Positions 21,464-34,130 of a stretch of DNA of 64,000 nt are shown here, in pieces. Below the pieces are notes generated by a model. It was not told the origin of the DNA, searched no databases, and saw nothing but the letters and a program-made list of their open reading frames with translations. Location: the NCBI RefSeq assembly GCF_000092045.1, contig NC_007762.1:62001-126000 (forward strand), given 5' to 3'. The stretch is from Rhizobium etli CFN 42. GTDB taxonomy: Bacteria > Pseudomonadota > Alphaproteobacteria > Rhizobiales > Rhizobiaceae. Each line of letters begins with the position of its first letter. Position 1 is the stretch's first letter. The position numbers and the translations under genes were made by a program.

Positions 21464-22690
21464 TCGAAATCCCCGCTCATTGACCTGGCGCTTATGGAGT
21501 GTTTTGCGGTTTGTTGCTTTTTGCATGTGTTTGTTTCCCTTAAAGTCCTTGTATTTAACCGTCATATGCGGCGGGTAATAGATTATTATCAATAAGTCAG
21601 GTCAACAATATGCTTGTGTTGATTATTTCTATGCTTCCGATGCTTGGCGACCGCTGATCGAGCAGCCACGGACGGGCGCGTCACGCCACTATTATACTAT
21701 ATTTCTATTTATCACCGCTTTACGATTATTTGGCGTCGTAAGTTTGAGACGATGAGTATTTTCCTATTGCCTCTCGTTATTCTAATCAATTAACTCCAAG
21801 TAAGTTCAAGGAAATACTATTCTGGTATTGAACGACCAGGCCTTCTATCGAACCCGTGGAGTGCGAGGCGGGGACCGTTACCCGACTTGGCCAATCAGCA
21901 AATCAAGGCAGTCGGTCGTCGCCGGAAACTCTTATGCCTTAAGACATAAACAATACAGATTATCCAAAAGATATATATAAAGAGTCACATTCATTAATTC
22001 GAATAAGAACATAATAAAATTAACGTGAAAGGAGGCGTCAGCATAACACAGTACCCTCATAAAAAACAATTAAATAAAAGTGGCGGCGCAAAAACAGCAC
22101 ACGCCGCCATACATCTTGAAGATAACAGAAATACAACACGCACTCAATTGAGCCAACGGTGCGGAACCTCGATTTGGCCGTAAAAAGAACAATCATCCTG
22201 CTAAGCTCCCTGAAAGACGGCCGGCCATGATTGCAGTTGGTAATAAGTTTTTCCACTTATGATCGCTAAAGAATGTCGGCGCCTCCCAACGAAGACGGCG
22301 CGATCGCTATAGTAACGTAACCAAGGGGAAAACTGGGTAAGGGCAGAATGCACGTTTTGACTCACACCAAAGGTTTACCGCATGACACTTGATGTCGTTT
22401 GCTAATTAGGTTTGCACTTATTTAATGGACATTGCGTTTGCCAGTTATCCGCGCTCTGCGTAGTTGCTTACGACAATAATGACGGATCAAAAATAGCCTC
22501 AAAATTAGCGGGCATTAAGAAAGTTGTAGTACTAAACAAGATAGAATTTTATTTCAACAATTGAAATATGATGCTCTGGCATCAACTTACAAGTACAAGA
22601 GCGATAAGAAACATAAGCGGGGATCCTAAACCCCTGACTGAAGAAAAACAAACTCGCCGGGCCCACATGGCAGCCTGCTTCGAGGCGCGT

Positions 22691-22822
22691 CTACTCATGC
22701 GAAAGCTCTGCCGAGGAAATAGCAAGAACGAAAGCGATGAAGGCCAGAGCACCGCCTATAACATAAAGGCCTTTGCACAGCGCCACGAGCGCGCCAACTG
22801 CAACCATCAGCGCAAACGTCAT
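22691..22822 (-). pseudogene. Membrane-protein C-terminal remnant
   Basis: A 43-codon minus-strand frame, open upstream of its Met, encodes MTFALMVAVGALVALCKGLY then VIGGALAFIAFVLAISSAEL and ends SHE. It would make two hydrophobic helices, and its composition is bacterial. It is probably the tail of a transporter or permease captured inside the T-DNA. The family cannot be named. Confidence 0.4.
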
Positions 22823-23221
22823 GCCGGGGTTTGGTGATTTTAGGTAAGATTATGGTTGAGGGGAGAGAACCAAATTCGTTCTTCGAAAACGTTCGACGCT
22901 TAGTAGGCAGGGTAAGGATGGAGATTGTCTTGGAATGCCAGAACCAATGAGGCTTATATAGGGGATTTCCGGGTGCGCGAGTGACTCCAGGCATTCTGGC
23001 TCTATGACCAAGGGTTGTCGCATGGCTGTTCGTGTCTGGAGAAGGGCGCCCTACCTCATTGAGCCGCATTTTTAAAATTTTCAATCGGCAGATATGCCGT
23101 TTCGGTGCAATGAGAAGGCATTTTGAATGCCTCTCGTACCTCGCGAAGAGCCGCAGCTTCTGTGCAGTCCTTGGATGACGCTGAAGGTAGAGATCGCAGC
23201 TTTAGGTTCTGCCATAGGGCT

Positions 23222-23299
23222 GCCCGAATAGAGGCAGACCCCTGACCCATCCCACCAGACTATCTTGACCCGGTCTCCACAGCGCGCTTCATAATGCAT
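23222..23299 (-). pseudogene. IS66 TnpB scrap
   Basis: The minus strand reads CGDRVKIVWWDGSGVCLYSG, the signature core of IS66 TnpB (usually RIKLLWWDGSGLCLYxKRLE). Only about 25 codons remain, inside T-DNA region 1. Confidence 0.55.
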
Positions 23300-23353
23300 C
23301 CCTCCATCAAATTCCGGGCAACCGGACGACTTTGATAATCTTCATAAAATGTT

Positions 23354-23378
23354 TGGCAGGATATATAGACATGTCAAT
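23354..23378 (+). repeat. T-DNA border repeat 2 (right-type)
   Basis: TGGCAGGATATATAGACATG plus TCAAT is an excellent match to the border consensus, in the same orientation as border 1, 2.57 kb away. About 39 bp to its right, AGCGTGTGTTTTGT resembles the core of an overdrive enhancer. Confidence 0.88.
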
Positions 23379-23450
23379 TTCAATGGTTCCTACATTTCTA
23401 GGTTTCTGTGCATTGGAGCGTGTGTTTTGTAAGCCCCCCGGCCTGAGACG

Positions 23451-23712
23451 GTGAGCACATTGGTGCCCATGATCGTGTCGGAGGCCGCGCCGGCGGTCCA
23501 ACCCGCCGTGACGGAAGCGCCGGCCCCGCCGCACCCCCGCCGGAAGCGCAGCGACGTCACGATCGAACTGGGTCGCGACCGACGCGTCCGCATGGACGCC
23601 GACATCGACACAGAAGCGCTTCATCTGCGATGATCCCCATTCCGAGCGGCGTGAAGGTCTGGCTGGCGACGGACCATACCGACATGCGCGCAGGCTTTCC
23701 CGGATTGTCGCT
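23451..23712 (+). pseudogene. IS66 TnpA end and TnpB start fragment
   Basis: The end of a TnpA (DVTIELGRDRRVRMDADIDTEA) overlaps the start of a TnpB (MIPIPSGVKVWLATDHTDMR then AGFPGLSLFG), as in IS66 operons. TnpB homology stops at about 23712. Confidence 0.7.
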
Positions 23713-24460
23713 CTTTGGCCGTATGGGAGTTGCGCCGCGCCAAGCAGCTATTAGCGGGGCGGTAAATCTTCCAAGGCCACCTCCAACATTCAAGCTAATC
23801 TTAGCCCGGCCGCGCCGCAGACACCTCCGCCGGCTGTCAGCCGTTTCGACGATGGTCTGGGAAGGGAGCCGTCGTCAAAATGCCCTGTCTCCCTCGTTTG
23901 CTCAGTAGCTTCACGCTGTGCTTTCGTCGTCAAAGCCGGAAGGAAAAAGCATGACTAAAGAACTGCATACGACATAAGAGAGATGCGACAGTCGCCGCCT
24001 CTTGGGATGCTGGCTAAACGTCAACGTTTTGAAGGAAGACTGGCGACGTGCACATTCGATGTCGCCCCCGGCACTGGGGATCGTCTCATCTGGGTTGGCG
24101 CGCTGCACGTGGCCGCGTAAAAAACGGATTCTCTCAACGGTTTGGTGCTTTTTCAAGAACGACTGGCATCTATTGCTCGATCCATCTCCACCCTATTGCA
24201 GAAAAAGGTAAATGTCGCTCTGCATGCCTGATGGCCCCAGAGTGGCCGTGTAGGGCACACCATGGATACTGAAGTTGGTCTGGGGGTTGTCCGCGCTCGG
24301 CAGCAAGTCATCCCAGTACATTGCAAGCCGAAGGTCCTTCGGTGCCGGTTGATTGCCGTGTTGTTGCCAGCTCGAGAGTCTCCGTTGCGGCATCGACGTC
24401 TTGCTGCCCCGAACCCCTCTCCGGCGCCAGCGACTGCGGCGTCACTCGCATCGAACCGCC
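23713..24460. other. Unassigned interval between IS66 and IS21 remnants
   Basis: About 750 bases without a recognisable gene. Open frames here have no conserved motif, and the stretch looks like rearranged IS debris. Confidence 0.4.
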
Positions 24461-24479
24461 CACGGAACTGCGACGCGGC

Positions 24480-24818
24480 ACACGGTCGCCGGCGCTACTA
24501 TCGTGCGAACCGCCGGTTCGAGAGCTGGGCGGCATTCGAAGCGCATCTGGACCGGTGGGTACGCGATGTTGCCGACCAGCGTGAACACGGCACGACTGGC
24601 ATAGCGCCAGCGGAACGCTTTGCCGCGGAGGCTGGGGCGCTTCGCCCGCTGGCTGGCCGCGCGCCGTTCGGGCAGTTGCGGGATCTCATGCGCAAGGTTC
24701 AGGCCGATTGCGCAATCGACCTCGACACGAACAGCTACTCCGTGCCTTGGCGTCTGATCGGCGAGAGCGTTCAGGTCGTGGTACTGGCAGGCCGTGTGAT
24801 CATCCGTCATGCGGGCCA
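24480..24818 (+). pseudogene. Second-type IS21 transposase IstA, C-terminal part, interrupted
   Basis: The frame reads RRYYRANRRFESWAAFEAHL and DLDTNSYSVPWRLIGESVQV then VIIRHAG, typical of IstA C-termini. It is interrupted at 24818 by IS21 copy 3 and resumes at 27147 with VVADHVLCQGRRQRIVDRSH, ending at 27329. The joint is marked by the duplicated GGCCA. The N-terminal catalytic part is missing. Confidence 0.75.
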
Positions 24819-24868
24819 TGTCAATGCCGCGTAATTTTCCCCAGAAGTGCCGAAGTAAAATTCCCCAC

Positions 24869-26980
<2,112 letters not shown>

Positions 26981-27328
26981 GATCGTCTCCCTCAGCTTGA
27001 TCACCAATATCCCCCTTCCGACCATCGGAAGGAGTATCGGCGATGACGCGCCGCTGGTCTTCCGGGGCGCGCCCCGGAAGACCAGCGCCGCAGCTCCTGG
27101 GGAAGATTCAAACGGCACTATTGGGGAGTATGCTCCGGTACTGACAGGCCAGGTCGTGGCCGATCATGTCCTGTGCCAGGGCCGGCGGCAACGGATCGTG
27201 GACCGGTCCCATTTTGTCGGCGTGACCGGTGCCGAGGGATCCGTGCGTACAGCTCCCTTGGAAATGCCTCCGGCCACCTTGCTGCGGCCACTCGCGGAAT
27301 ACGAGGCGGTTGTTGGAGGAGGATGGTG

Positions 27329-27945
27329 ATGGCGAACGTGGATCACGACCTACTCATCGCAACACTCGATCGACTGAAACTTGACGGCGATCCGCGATCA
27401 GCTCGACACTCTGCTTGACGAGGCGGCCCCGCTCGAAGATGAACTTGCGCGAAGCTCTGACATTCCTGGTATCGCGAGAGATCGCCCGGCGCGATGAGCG
27501 GCGCATCTCCATGTCGAGTAAAGTCGCACAGTTCCCGTTCGTGTGCGAACTCGACGGCTTTGAGTTCGAGGCGCAGCCGTCGCTTGATCATGGGCAAATC
27601 AGGGAACTGGCGACCTGTCGCTGGATCGCTCACGGCGATACGGTGCTATTCCTTGGGCCTCCTGGTACCGGTAAAACCCACCTTGCTGTCAGCCTTGGCC
27701 GCGAGGCGATCCGCCAGAACTACAACGTGCAGTTCGTCACAGCCGCGACGCTGGTGGCGATGTTGGCCAAGGCCCACATCGACGGCTCGCTCGACAAGCA
27801 GTTGGCGATCCTGGCTCGTCCGAAATTGCTGATCATTGACGAGCTCGGCTATCTTCCCTTCGAGGCGAATGCAGCGCACCTGTTCTTCCAACTGGTGTCC
27901 CGGCGCGCTTTTCGCGAAGCCGATAGCTGTCTCCTCGGATGGTGA
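27329..27945 (+). pseudogene. Second-type IS21 IstB, frameshifted and C-terminally altered
   Basis: An ATG at 27329 overlaps the istA stop (TGATG). MANVDHDLLIATLDRLKLDG breaks near 27385 and continues in another frame as KMNLREALTFLVSREIARRD. Walker A is GPPGTGKTHLAV and Walker B LLIIDELGYLPF. Homology is lost at RRAFREADSCLLGW, where the conserved SNR segment should follow. The downstream stretch to about 28000 (KQAKRPINGGGQF) is typical of the region after this IS. Confidence 0.75.
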
Positions 27946-28292
27946 TCACCGTCGCTTGAAACAAGCGAAACGACCAATCAATGGAGGGGGTCAATTCCTC
28001 GCTTCGCTTGACACCTGGCGGGCATGTCGCCTTGATTTCTCATCGACGAAACCACGGTCGGACGCGAACTGAAAGCTCCCGGCTTTGCCAAGCTGTCGCC
28101 AGAAGGTCTAGCCTATTCCAATCGGACTGCTTTCGTGTAGAAGGGCCCGGGTAAAATAGAACTGCAACGAAGCACGTTTACAGAGCCATAGTTCTTGTTG
28201 GCCTTGTTTCTGTCATAAAACTCGCAACTTATGACGAGTGTTGCAAACACAAATGCAATAGTACAGCGCCAGGCCAAGTATGCCAGACTTGA

Positions 28293-28446
28293 TCACTCGT
28301 CGACCTCGTCGTTGTCGCCCATTGGAAGCGGCACATCAAGGACCGCAATTACGTCAAAGCTGTCGCCAGCCTTCCGTCTCTTTGTATGCCCGACCAGATT
28401 TCGAAGAGGCAACTTGGCGCTTGGATACAATGTGAGGTGAAAGGTG
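28293..28446 (-). pseudogene. Unrecognised coding remnant
   Basis: The minus strand reads HLTLYPSAKLPLRNLVGHTK and DSFDVIAVLDVPLPMGDNDE before a stop at 28293. Upstream, in another frame, NAFSLNGMLGPFDTPFTS looks like its continuation, implying a frameshift near 28445. I do not recognise the protein. Just before it (about 28037-28090, plus strand) is an IS630-like scrap (LIDETTVGRELKA). The rest of 27946-28662 shows nothing. Confidence 0.35.
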
Positions 28447-28836
28447 TATCAAACGGACCAAGCATTCCGTTCAGTGAAAAGGCGTTCTTTGACGAGTACG
28501 TCGTTTTCAATTCACTATCCTGAACAATTCTTGGCTCTCTCTGAGCCTCTGAGCTACCTAGCTTTCCGCGTATAAAAAATCCTTTATTGTTTTGCGTTCC
28601 GAAGAGCCACGCAACCTTTCCAAAGGTGAAAAGGCACCAGATTCTAAATAGGTTTCACCTAAGAGCCCGATTCAAAAGTTCATTCGTATATCCAATACCT
28701 TGCGATGCGCCTTATGAGCATTCTGATTGAAGGTGAGCGTACGGTGAGCTGTTTTTGCTGATCGGCCAAATCAGGCGATGTTCTGGCATTAGAACCAGCA
28801 TTAGTGCTGACATTAATACCAGAACGAAGAGGTTTC

Positions 28837-29199
28837 ATGGCTCGCATAGAGATCATGTCCGGTACCGAGCGCAGACGGCGTTGGTCGGACGAGGCGAAGC
28901 TGAGGATACTTGCGGAAGCTGATGAGCCCGGTGCTCGCATTGGCGATGTGGCGCGCCGGCACGACATTCATCCGGGCCAGATCCGCTTGTGGCGGCAATC
29001 ATTCAACTATGCCGATCGGCCGACGGTGTTCCTCCCGGTGGAAATCACGGAGGAGGTTGGCGTAAGCCAGCCGTCTACCGCATCAACAAGGCCGACGATC
29101 GTTGAGATCTTGCTTCGAAACGGTCGGAGCTTGAAGGTTGCGGTTGACGTTGAGTTGAAGCTGCTTGGCCCGCTCGTCGCTTGCGTGGAGGCGGTATGA
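28837..29199 (+). CDS. tnpA: IS66 TnpA (OrfA)
   Basis: The start is MARIEIMSGTERRRRWSDEA; the upstream frame has no ribosome site. The protein has an N-terminal helix-turn-helix (IGDVARRHDIHPGQIRLWRQ) and a C-terminal hydrophobic segment. It is needed with TnpB and TnpC for IS66 transposition. Its stop overlaps the tnpB start (ATGA). Confidence 0.85.
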   Translation: MARIEIMSGTERRRRWSDEAKLRILAEADEPGARIGDVARRHDIHPGQIRLWRQSFNYADRPTVFLPVEITEEVGVSQPSTASTRPTIVEILLRNGRSLKVAVDVELKLLGPLVACVEAV

Positions 29200-29543
29200 T
29201 CGGCCCATCGGGGAATGTGAGGGTCTATCTGGCCTGCGGAGTGACCGATATGCGGCGTGGCATTGATGGTCTGTCCGCGCTGGTCGAGACGGTCGTGAGG
29301 GAGGCACCGGGCTCGGGCGCAATCTTCGGCTTTCGCGGAAAACGCGCGGACCGGATCAAGCTGCTTTGGTGGGATGGCCAGGGGTTCTGTCTGTTCTACA
29401 AGATTTTGGAGCGCGGATACTTTCCCTGGCCGACGGCGAAAGAGGGTGTAGCGCACCTGACGCAGGCGCAGCTTTCGATGCTCGTTGAGGGGATCGATTG
29501 GCGACGCCCGGCGTGGACTTCCGCTCCCGGCCGAACGGGATAA
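29196..29543 (+). CDS. tnpB: IS66 TnpB (OrfB)
   Basis: 115 residues starting MIGPSGNVRVYLACGVTDMR, with the family signature DRIKLLWWDGQGFCLFYKIL. The exact biochemical role is unknown, but the gene is required for efficient transposition of the family. Translationally coupled to tnpA. Confidence 0.88.
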   Translation: MIGPSGNVRVYLACGVTDMRRGIDGLSALVETVVREAPGSGAIFGFRGKRADRIKLLWWDGQGFCLFYKILERGYFPWPTAKEGVAHLTQAQLSMLVEGIDWRRPAWTSAPGRTG

Positions 29544-29615
29544 AAGCTATATTTTGCAGGGGCATGGGAAGCTTAACGCTGGTGCGTCAGAGGCAAATCG
29601 GCTAGTTTCGCGGAT

Positions 29616-31181
29616 ATGGAAACAGCGCCGCTGGACAGTCAGGACGAGCTCAATACTTTGCGCGCACTCGTCGCGGAACAGGCGGCAAAACTTGAGAGCC
29701 AGGAAGCCGAGGTCATCAAGCGAGACTCCATAATCGGGCTTCTTCGCGCGCAACTGGAGCTTCTCCGACATCGGCAACATGGCGCGTCTTCGGAAAAGAT
29801 CGACAGGAAGATCGAGCAATTCGAGCTGATGTTGGAGGAGATCGAGGCCTCCCGGGCCGAGGCTGAACAGCGCTCCGGGAAACCGCCTCTGCCGGAGTTG
29901 GACGACGCATCCGAGAAGCCGAAGCGCAAGCCTCTACCCGATGATCTCACCACCGAAGAACTGGTCTATGCAGCTCCCTGCAATTGCCCGACCTGCGGTG
30001 GCACTTCGTTCCTGAAGGCGGCCGACAGAGTGGTCCAGGTGCTGGAGCACGTGCCGGCGTCGGTCAAGATTGTCCGGCATGTCGAGAAGCGCATGATCTG
30101 CAGGGAATGCGATACGACAGTGGCTGGCGAGATGCCGACCTTGCCGATCGAGCGCGGCAAACCCGGGCCGGGGCTGCTCGCCCACATCATGATCGCCAAA
30201 TTCGACGATCACATTCCCCTTTACCGCCTGTCAGAGATGTACGACCGGTTGGGGATAGACATCTCCCGATCCGTAATGGCCGACTGGGTCGGCCGGGTAT
30301 CTGCATTGCTGACACCACTTGTCCTGTTAATCAGGGCCCATATCGCCGCACTCGACCGAATACATACGGACGATACCCCGGTCGATGTTCTCGACCCCGG
30401 GCGGGGCAAGACAAAAACCGGCAGGGTCTGGGTCTACATCTTTGACGGCAGTGGCTATCAATCCGCCACTCCCGCAGCCATTGCCTATTACTACAGCCCC
30501 GACCGCAGGGGCGCACATCCGGCTGATCACCTGGCAAGCTTCAGCGGCGTCATGCATGCCGACGGCTACGGGGGTTACAAGAAGCTCTATGGCAACCAGA
30601 TCATTGAAGCCGCCTGCATGGCGCATGTGCGCCGCAAGTTCCATGATGTGATAAAGCTCAAGCCGTCTCCGATCGCTGAGGAAGCGCTGTCACGCATCGG
30701 CGCTCTCTACGATATCGAGAACCGTATCCGAGGCATGTCGGCTGACGAGCGGCGCACCCTGCGCCAACACCATGCCCGGCCTGTTCTGGACGAACTCAAG
30801 GCCTGGATCGAGGCGACACTCTCGACTTTGCCTCAGAAGCAGAGGCTGGCCGAGGCGATGCGATATGCCCTGTCGCGATGGGCAGCCTTAAGCGTCTACA
30901 TCGACGATGGCCGTGTCGAAATCGACAACAACATCGCTGAACGAGCCATGCGTCCGCTTGGAATTGGAAGGAAGAACTGGCTGTTTGCCGGCTCGGACAA
31001 GGGCGGCGAGCGCATCGCCAACATCCTCACCATCATCGAGACGGTCAAACTGCAAGGCCATAATCCAGAGGTCTATCTGACGGATGTCCTGACCCGGATC
31101 CAGGATCACCCCGAAGACCGAATTGAAGACCTCCTGCCTTGGAACTGGACGCCGGCAAAAGCTCGATGCGAGGCCGCCTGA
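29616..31181 (+). CDS. tnpC: IS66 transposase TnpC
   Basis: 521 residues: N-terminal coiled coil (about 10-75), zinc-finger-like CNCPTCGGTSF (about 123-133) and MICRECD (about 160), then the DDE core with HTDDTPVDVLDPGRGKT (first Asp), HADGYGGYKKLYG (second Asp) and DNNIAERAMRPLGIGRKNWL (Glu). Complete. It ends with TGATG, overlapping the next ORF. Confidence 0.92.
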   Translation: METAPLDSQDELNTLRALVAEQAAKLESQEAEVIKRDSIIGLLRAQLELLRHRQHGASSEKIDRKIEQFELMLEEIEASRAEAEQRSGKPPLPELDDASEKPKRKPLPDDLTTEELVYAAPCNCPTCGGTSFLKAADRVVQVLEHVPASVKIVRHVEKRMICRECDTTVAGEMPTLPIERGKPGPGLLAHIMIAKFDDHIPLYRLSEMYDRLGIDISRSVMADWVGRVSALLTPLVLLIRAHIAALDRIHTDDTPVDVLDPGRGKTKTGRVWVYIFDGSGYQSATPAAIAYYYSPDRRGAHPADHLASFSGVMHADGYGGYKKLYGNQIIEAACMAHVRRKFHDVIKLKPSPIAEEALSRIGALYDIENRIRGMSADERRTLRQHHARPVLDELKAWIEATLSTLPQKQRLAEAMRYALSRWAALSVYIDDGRVEIDNNIAERAMRPLGIGRKNWLFAGSDKGGERIANILTIIETVKLQGHNPEVYLTDVLTRIQDHPEDRIEDLLPWNWTPAKARCEAA

Positions 31182-31486
31182 TGGCGCGCTCGAGGTTCAT
31201 CTACACACTCAGCCAAGTCGCCGGCATGATCGGCGAAAACCTCGAACTGATCGAAGAAGTGACCGCAAACTCGGACAACATCTCCGAAGGCGAACTGGTT
31301 TACGTCGGCGATGGCAGTGAAGACGGCACGAAGGGTCTGACCGAGAATGGCATCGAAGAACTTCAAAGCCTACTCGCCGACATCAGGACGTGGGACGGCG
31401 GTATCCGCGAGTTCCTCATCGACACACAGTGCGATCCCGAAATAATCGACCGCATCATGGCCGATGAGATGAAACGCGGCCTATAG
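31181..31486 (+). CDS. IS66 accessory ORF 4
   Basis: A 101-residue acidic protein translationally coupled to tnpC. It begins MARSRFIYTLSQVAGMIGEN and ends EIIDRIMADEMKRGL. A homologue occupies the same place in the other IS66 at 44.8-50.4 kb (MARPTHVYTIEYVATLIGEN, ending IERIMADEP). Its conservation in two diverged elements implies a real function, which I cannot name. Confidence 0.75.
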   Translation: MARSRFIYTLSQVAGMIGENLELIEEVTANSDNISEGELVYVGDGSEDGTKGLTENGIEELQSLLADIRTWDGGIREFLIDTQCDPEIIDRIMADEMKRGL

Positions 31487-31530
31487 ATTCCATCTCTCGA
31501 CACCCGAAAATGCGTTCGCCGGACGCTTAC

Positions 31531-32322
31531 GATTGAAGCGATTTGCGCCCATGCGGTTGCGCTTTCGATCGATTTCTCCCAATCCTTGGCGAGACGGCGG
31601 CAGCGTCCAAGCCAGGCGAAAGTCCTTTCCACCACCCATCTCTTGGGCAGGACGACGAAGCCCTTGGCGTGATCCGAACGCTTGACGATTTCGATCGTCC
31701 AGTCACCATGGCCGCTCATTGCTCGCCTCAACTTGGCTCCGGCGTAGCCACCATCGGCGAAGATGTGGCGCAGCCACGGAAAACGGCGGCGGATCGCCTT
31801 GAGGACATGGGGTGCGCCGTCGCGATCCTGTATGTCGGCAGCATGGATGAACACGAAGATCAGAAATCCAAGCGTATCGGTGACAATCTGACGCTTGCGG
31901 CCCTTAATCTTCTTGCCTGCATCATAGCCGGATATTCCGCCGCTTTGCGTGGCCTTGACGCTTTGGCTGTCGATAATCCCTGCCGTCGGTTGCGCCTCCC
32001 GTCCCTCGATTTCCCGCGCCGCCATCACCAGAAGCTGGTTGATGCTCTGCCACAGTCCGATCGCGCGCCAAGCATAAAAATAACCGCGCACTGTCGAAAC
32101 CGGCGGAAAATCGCCCGGCAGTATGCGCCATTGGCAGCCGCTCGAGGCGATATAGAGGATCGCCTCCGCGACCGAGCGCATATTCGTCGTCCGACGCCGC
32201 CCGCCACGACGCGCTGGCGGGATCAGCGGTTTGATCAACGCCCATTCCCGGTCCTTCAAATCACTTGGAAAACGAAGCACGTCTCGGTTATGCTCACGGC
32301 GAGCGATAGCAGTCCAGCTCAT
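31531..32322 (-). pseudogene. IS5-family transposase of element A, split by IS66
   Basis: It is the same protein as at 40550-41386. It begins MSWTAIARREHNRDVLRFPS and is broken by the IS66 insertion after ATAWAQIAS; the last codons (MLIRRIARYWIYE) lie at 28686-28732. The open frame runs artificially into IS66. Confidence 0.85.
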
Positions 32323-32406
32323 CGAAACCCCATTTGATTTAGCACCAATAGGGAATCACAACTGACTGTTATCGCTCAACTTCTTTTAAATCGGGCTCTC
32401 AGGCAT

Positions 32407-32431
32407 TGGCAGGATATATCCTGATGTAAAA
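32407..32431 (+). repeat. T-DNA border repeat 3 (left-type)
   Basis: TGGCAGGATATATCCTGATG plus TAAAA is a near-perfect border. Twenty-one bases are identical to border 1. It marks the left edge of T-DNA region 2. Confidence 0.9.
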
Positions 32432-33253
32432 CATCGTGTGAGTCTGGAAGGTCCACTTCCGGCTCATGTTTTACATCGGAGATGTCGCTTTCAGTCTATG
32501 TAACAAGGTTTTAAGTTCTTGCTAGACAGTGATGCGCCCTCCACCTCGCCACCGGCCGCTTCCATCGTGAGATACGGCGGCCGTACCCTTTCCAACTGTC
32601 CTTCGGTGGTGAATCCAGTAACAGAAAGCGACAGCACAATGGCAACAACCTGGTAACTAAGTGGGCTTGCCGCCTATTCCGTTTGTAAACATTGGAAAAT
32701 TTCATTATCAATAAAGAAAGATATCAACGTGCCTGGCTTATATTAAACATTGAAAATAAAGACATCGCGCTAAACTTGCGAAATAACGTTAAATATGACA
32801 ACTTCTACGAATAGCAATAAGAAGTCACACAGTGGCACAGGATCGACCATTCGTGGTCGGTGAGTTCGTAGCGGCGACGCGTCATAGAGGCTCCCTCATT
32901 CGGAAGCCTTGAATCACGACACGCGAAAAACGCCAAGCAATTTATGAGTTCGCTGCCTGGAATTGTCTGGTTTGCAATACGGAATTATTAGATGATAAAG
33001 TTTGAGTTCGAATATCAAAAGTGCTCAGTGCATAAAAAATTGCGACGCAATTCATACAAATATAAATTCTTTTCATTAGCCTGACCTGGCTTATTCATAA
33101 AACGAAACACGTAGACGGACCTCGCCACAAGGCCGAGACATAAACACGATAGCAAACGCTTACAAATCAAGGAAAAAATAACAACAGTCAAAAACTGACT
33201 GAACGAACACAACAATAGACCCAGGCCAACGTACGGCAACTTCGATCATGCGT
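32432..33253. other. T-DNA region 2, left interior
   Basis: About 820 AT-rich bases with no gene I can support. A hydrophobic 74-codon minus-strand frame (33239-33015) directly follows ORF B but has no other support. Confidence 0.5.
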
Positions 33254-33574
33254 TTACCGCCGGCCTACGGCTGGCCCATATCCGACCACGTCGATCGAGC
33301 CCGTCAGAGGTGCGTTCCGATCAACAGCGATGTACCATGATGGCCCGGGGGGCGGGTTGGCCGGAGACTTGTCCGACAGAGACGGGCTTCCACTCAACCG
33401 TCTAGTGCTCACACATTCCTCAACCTCCGCTTTGCTCATATAGATGTATCCGAGGTCAATCGCGGGTATACCCTTTGCAATTGAGTAGTTCGTCTTGGCG
33501 TTATAGAGCGCAGAAGTCAGAAAACGAGCAGACGCATTTGTGAGTTGTAAGGGGGTCCACGACGACGACGACAT
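33254..33574 (-). CDS. T-DNA ORF B, paralogue of ORF A
   Basis: A 106-residue protein of unknown function related to ORF A (21149) over its whole length, most clearly in the C-terminal SWYIAVDRNAPLTGSIDVVG. On the minus strand a TATTTATA stretch (33652-33660) lies about 80 bases upstream of the ATG and no Shine-Dalgarno sequence is present. A copy in each of two separate T-DNA regions, in opposite orientation relative to the borders, argues for selection on function. No membrane segment or signal peptide is seen. Confidence 0.6.
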   Translation of the reverse strand: MSSSSWTPLQLTNASARFLTSALYNAKTNYSIAKGIPAIDLGYIYMSKAEVEECVSTRRLSGSPSLSDKSPANPPPGPSWYIAVDRNAPLTGSIDVVGYGPAVGRR

Positions 33575-33654
33575 CGTGAGGAGGCAGATGCTGCAAGTCT
33601 ACGTTGTGTGATGGAAGGACAAGGAGTTGTGATGGCTAGAATGACGAGGAGGGA

Positions 33655-34082
33655 TATAAATAGGGGACGGATTAAGTCCTTCCAGCCGTTGCAAAGTGGG
33701 TTTTTAGCCGGGCGAACAGAATAATGGCCTTTGCATGCGCGAAGCGCTAAAGAATAAAAAACTAGGGCCCTTCGCGAGACCCAAACATGGCTTACCGTTG
33801 GAGAACGACAGAAAGCGACAGCGTTAGGTTATTCTTATTGGCCACGCTTTGAGATGGCGACGCTTGATGGCTTTTCGCAAAAGACAAGAGGTCATTGATA
33901 TCGCCCCGCGAAGAGCCGCCGCGAAAGCTCAAGGGATTGACCCTGAACACTTATGATGCGTGGATGTGGAGGCCCAATAAGGAAGAGCGCCCCGTGGCGC
34001 AAACAGCCCGGTTAGAATGCCCCGCAGTCGCAATCAAACTAGAGCCACCAAATCGATTGAAGAGGCACAATGCGTCACGCGC
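33655..34082. other. Interval between ORF B and border 4
   Basis: Apart from the TATA-like stretch of ORF B no feature is recognised. A plus-strand open frame at 33895-34146 runs through the GGCTT/GGCAA repeat and the border and is not credible. Confidence 0.5.
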
Positions 34083-34130
34083 AAGGCTTGGCTTGGCTTG
34101 GCAAGGTTTGGCTTGGCAAGGCTTGGCTGG
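34083..34130 (+). repeat. GGCTT/GGCAA tandem repeat abutting border 4
   Basis: About nine 5-base units (GGCTT, GGCAA or GGTTT) in a row run directly into the border sequence TGGCTGGATATAT, so the repeat unit and the start of the border overlap (34124-34130). Confidence 0.8.

Larger units (their letters stand above)
20809..23353. other. T-DNA region 1 interior
   Basis: About 2.5 kb of AT-rich DNA lies between two same-orientation borders. One small gene (ORF A, 21149) is supported. TATA-like stretches occur at 21060-21068 and 21967-21976. From 21464 to 22690 no convincing gene is seen. The right part carries bacterial debris (a membrane-protein tail at 22691 and an IS66 scrap at 23222). No auxin, cytokinin, rol or opine gene is recognisable. 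Confidence 0.7.
28733..31530 (+). mobile_element. IS66-family element, copy 1
   Basis: 2798 bp with inverted ends GTGAGCGTACGGTGAGC and GTAAGCGTCCGGCGAAC, flanked by the 8-bp duplication GATTGAAG (28725-28732 and 31531-31538) within IS5 element A. It carries tnpA, tnpB, tnpC and a fourth accessory ORF. An inverted copy of the same length lies at 45077-47874. Confidence 0.93.
28663..32398 (-). mobile_element. IS5-family element A, split by IS66
   Basis: Ends GAGCCCGATTCAAAAG and its complement enclose 930 bp once the IS66 insertion and its 8-bp duplication are removed, exactly the length of element B (40474-41403). Flanking trinucleotides differ (TAA left, TCA right), unlike element B (TTA on both sides), suggesting that recombination exchanged one flank. 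The right end lies 9 bases before border 3. Confidence 0.85.

Noticed and set aside
33015..33239. 74-codon hydrophobic minus-strand frame after ORF B
   Set aside because: No equivalent follows ORF A, and low-complexity AT-rich DNA often gives such frames.
34083..34130. CRISPR-like array
   Set aside because: The units are 5-bp tandem repeats without spacers; no array of spaced repeats was noticed in the window.
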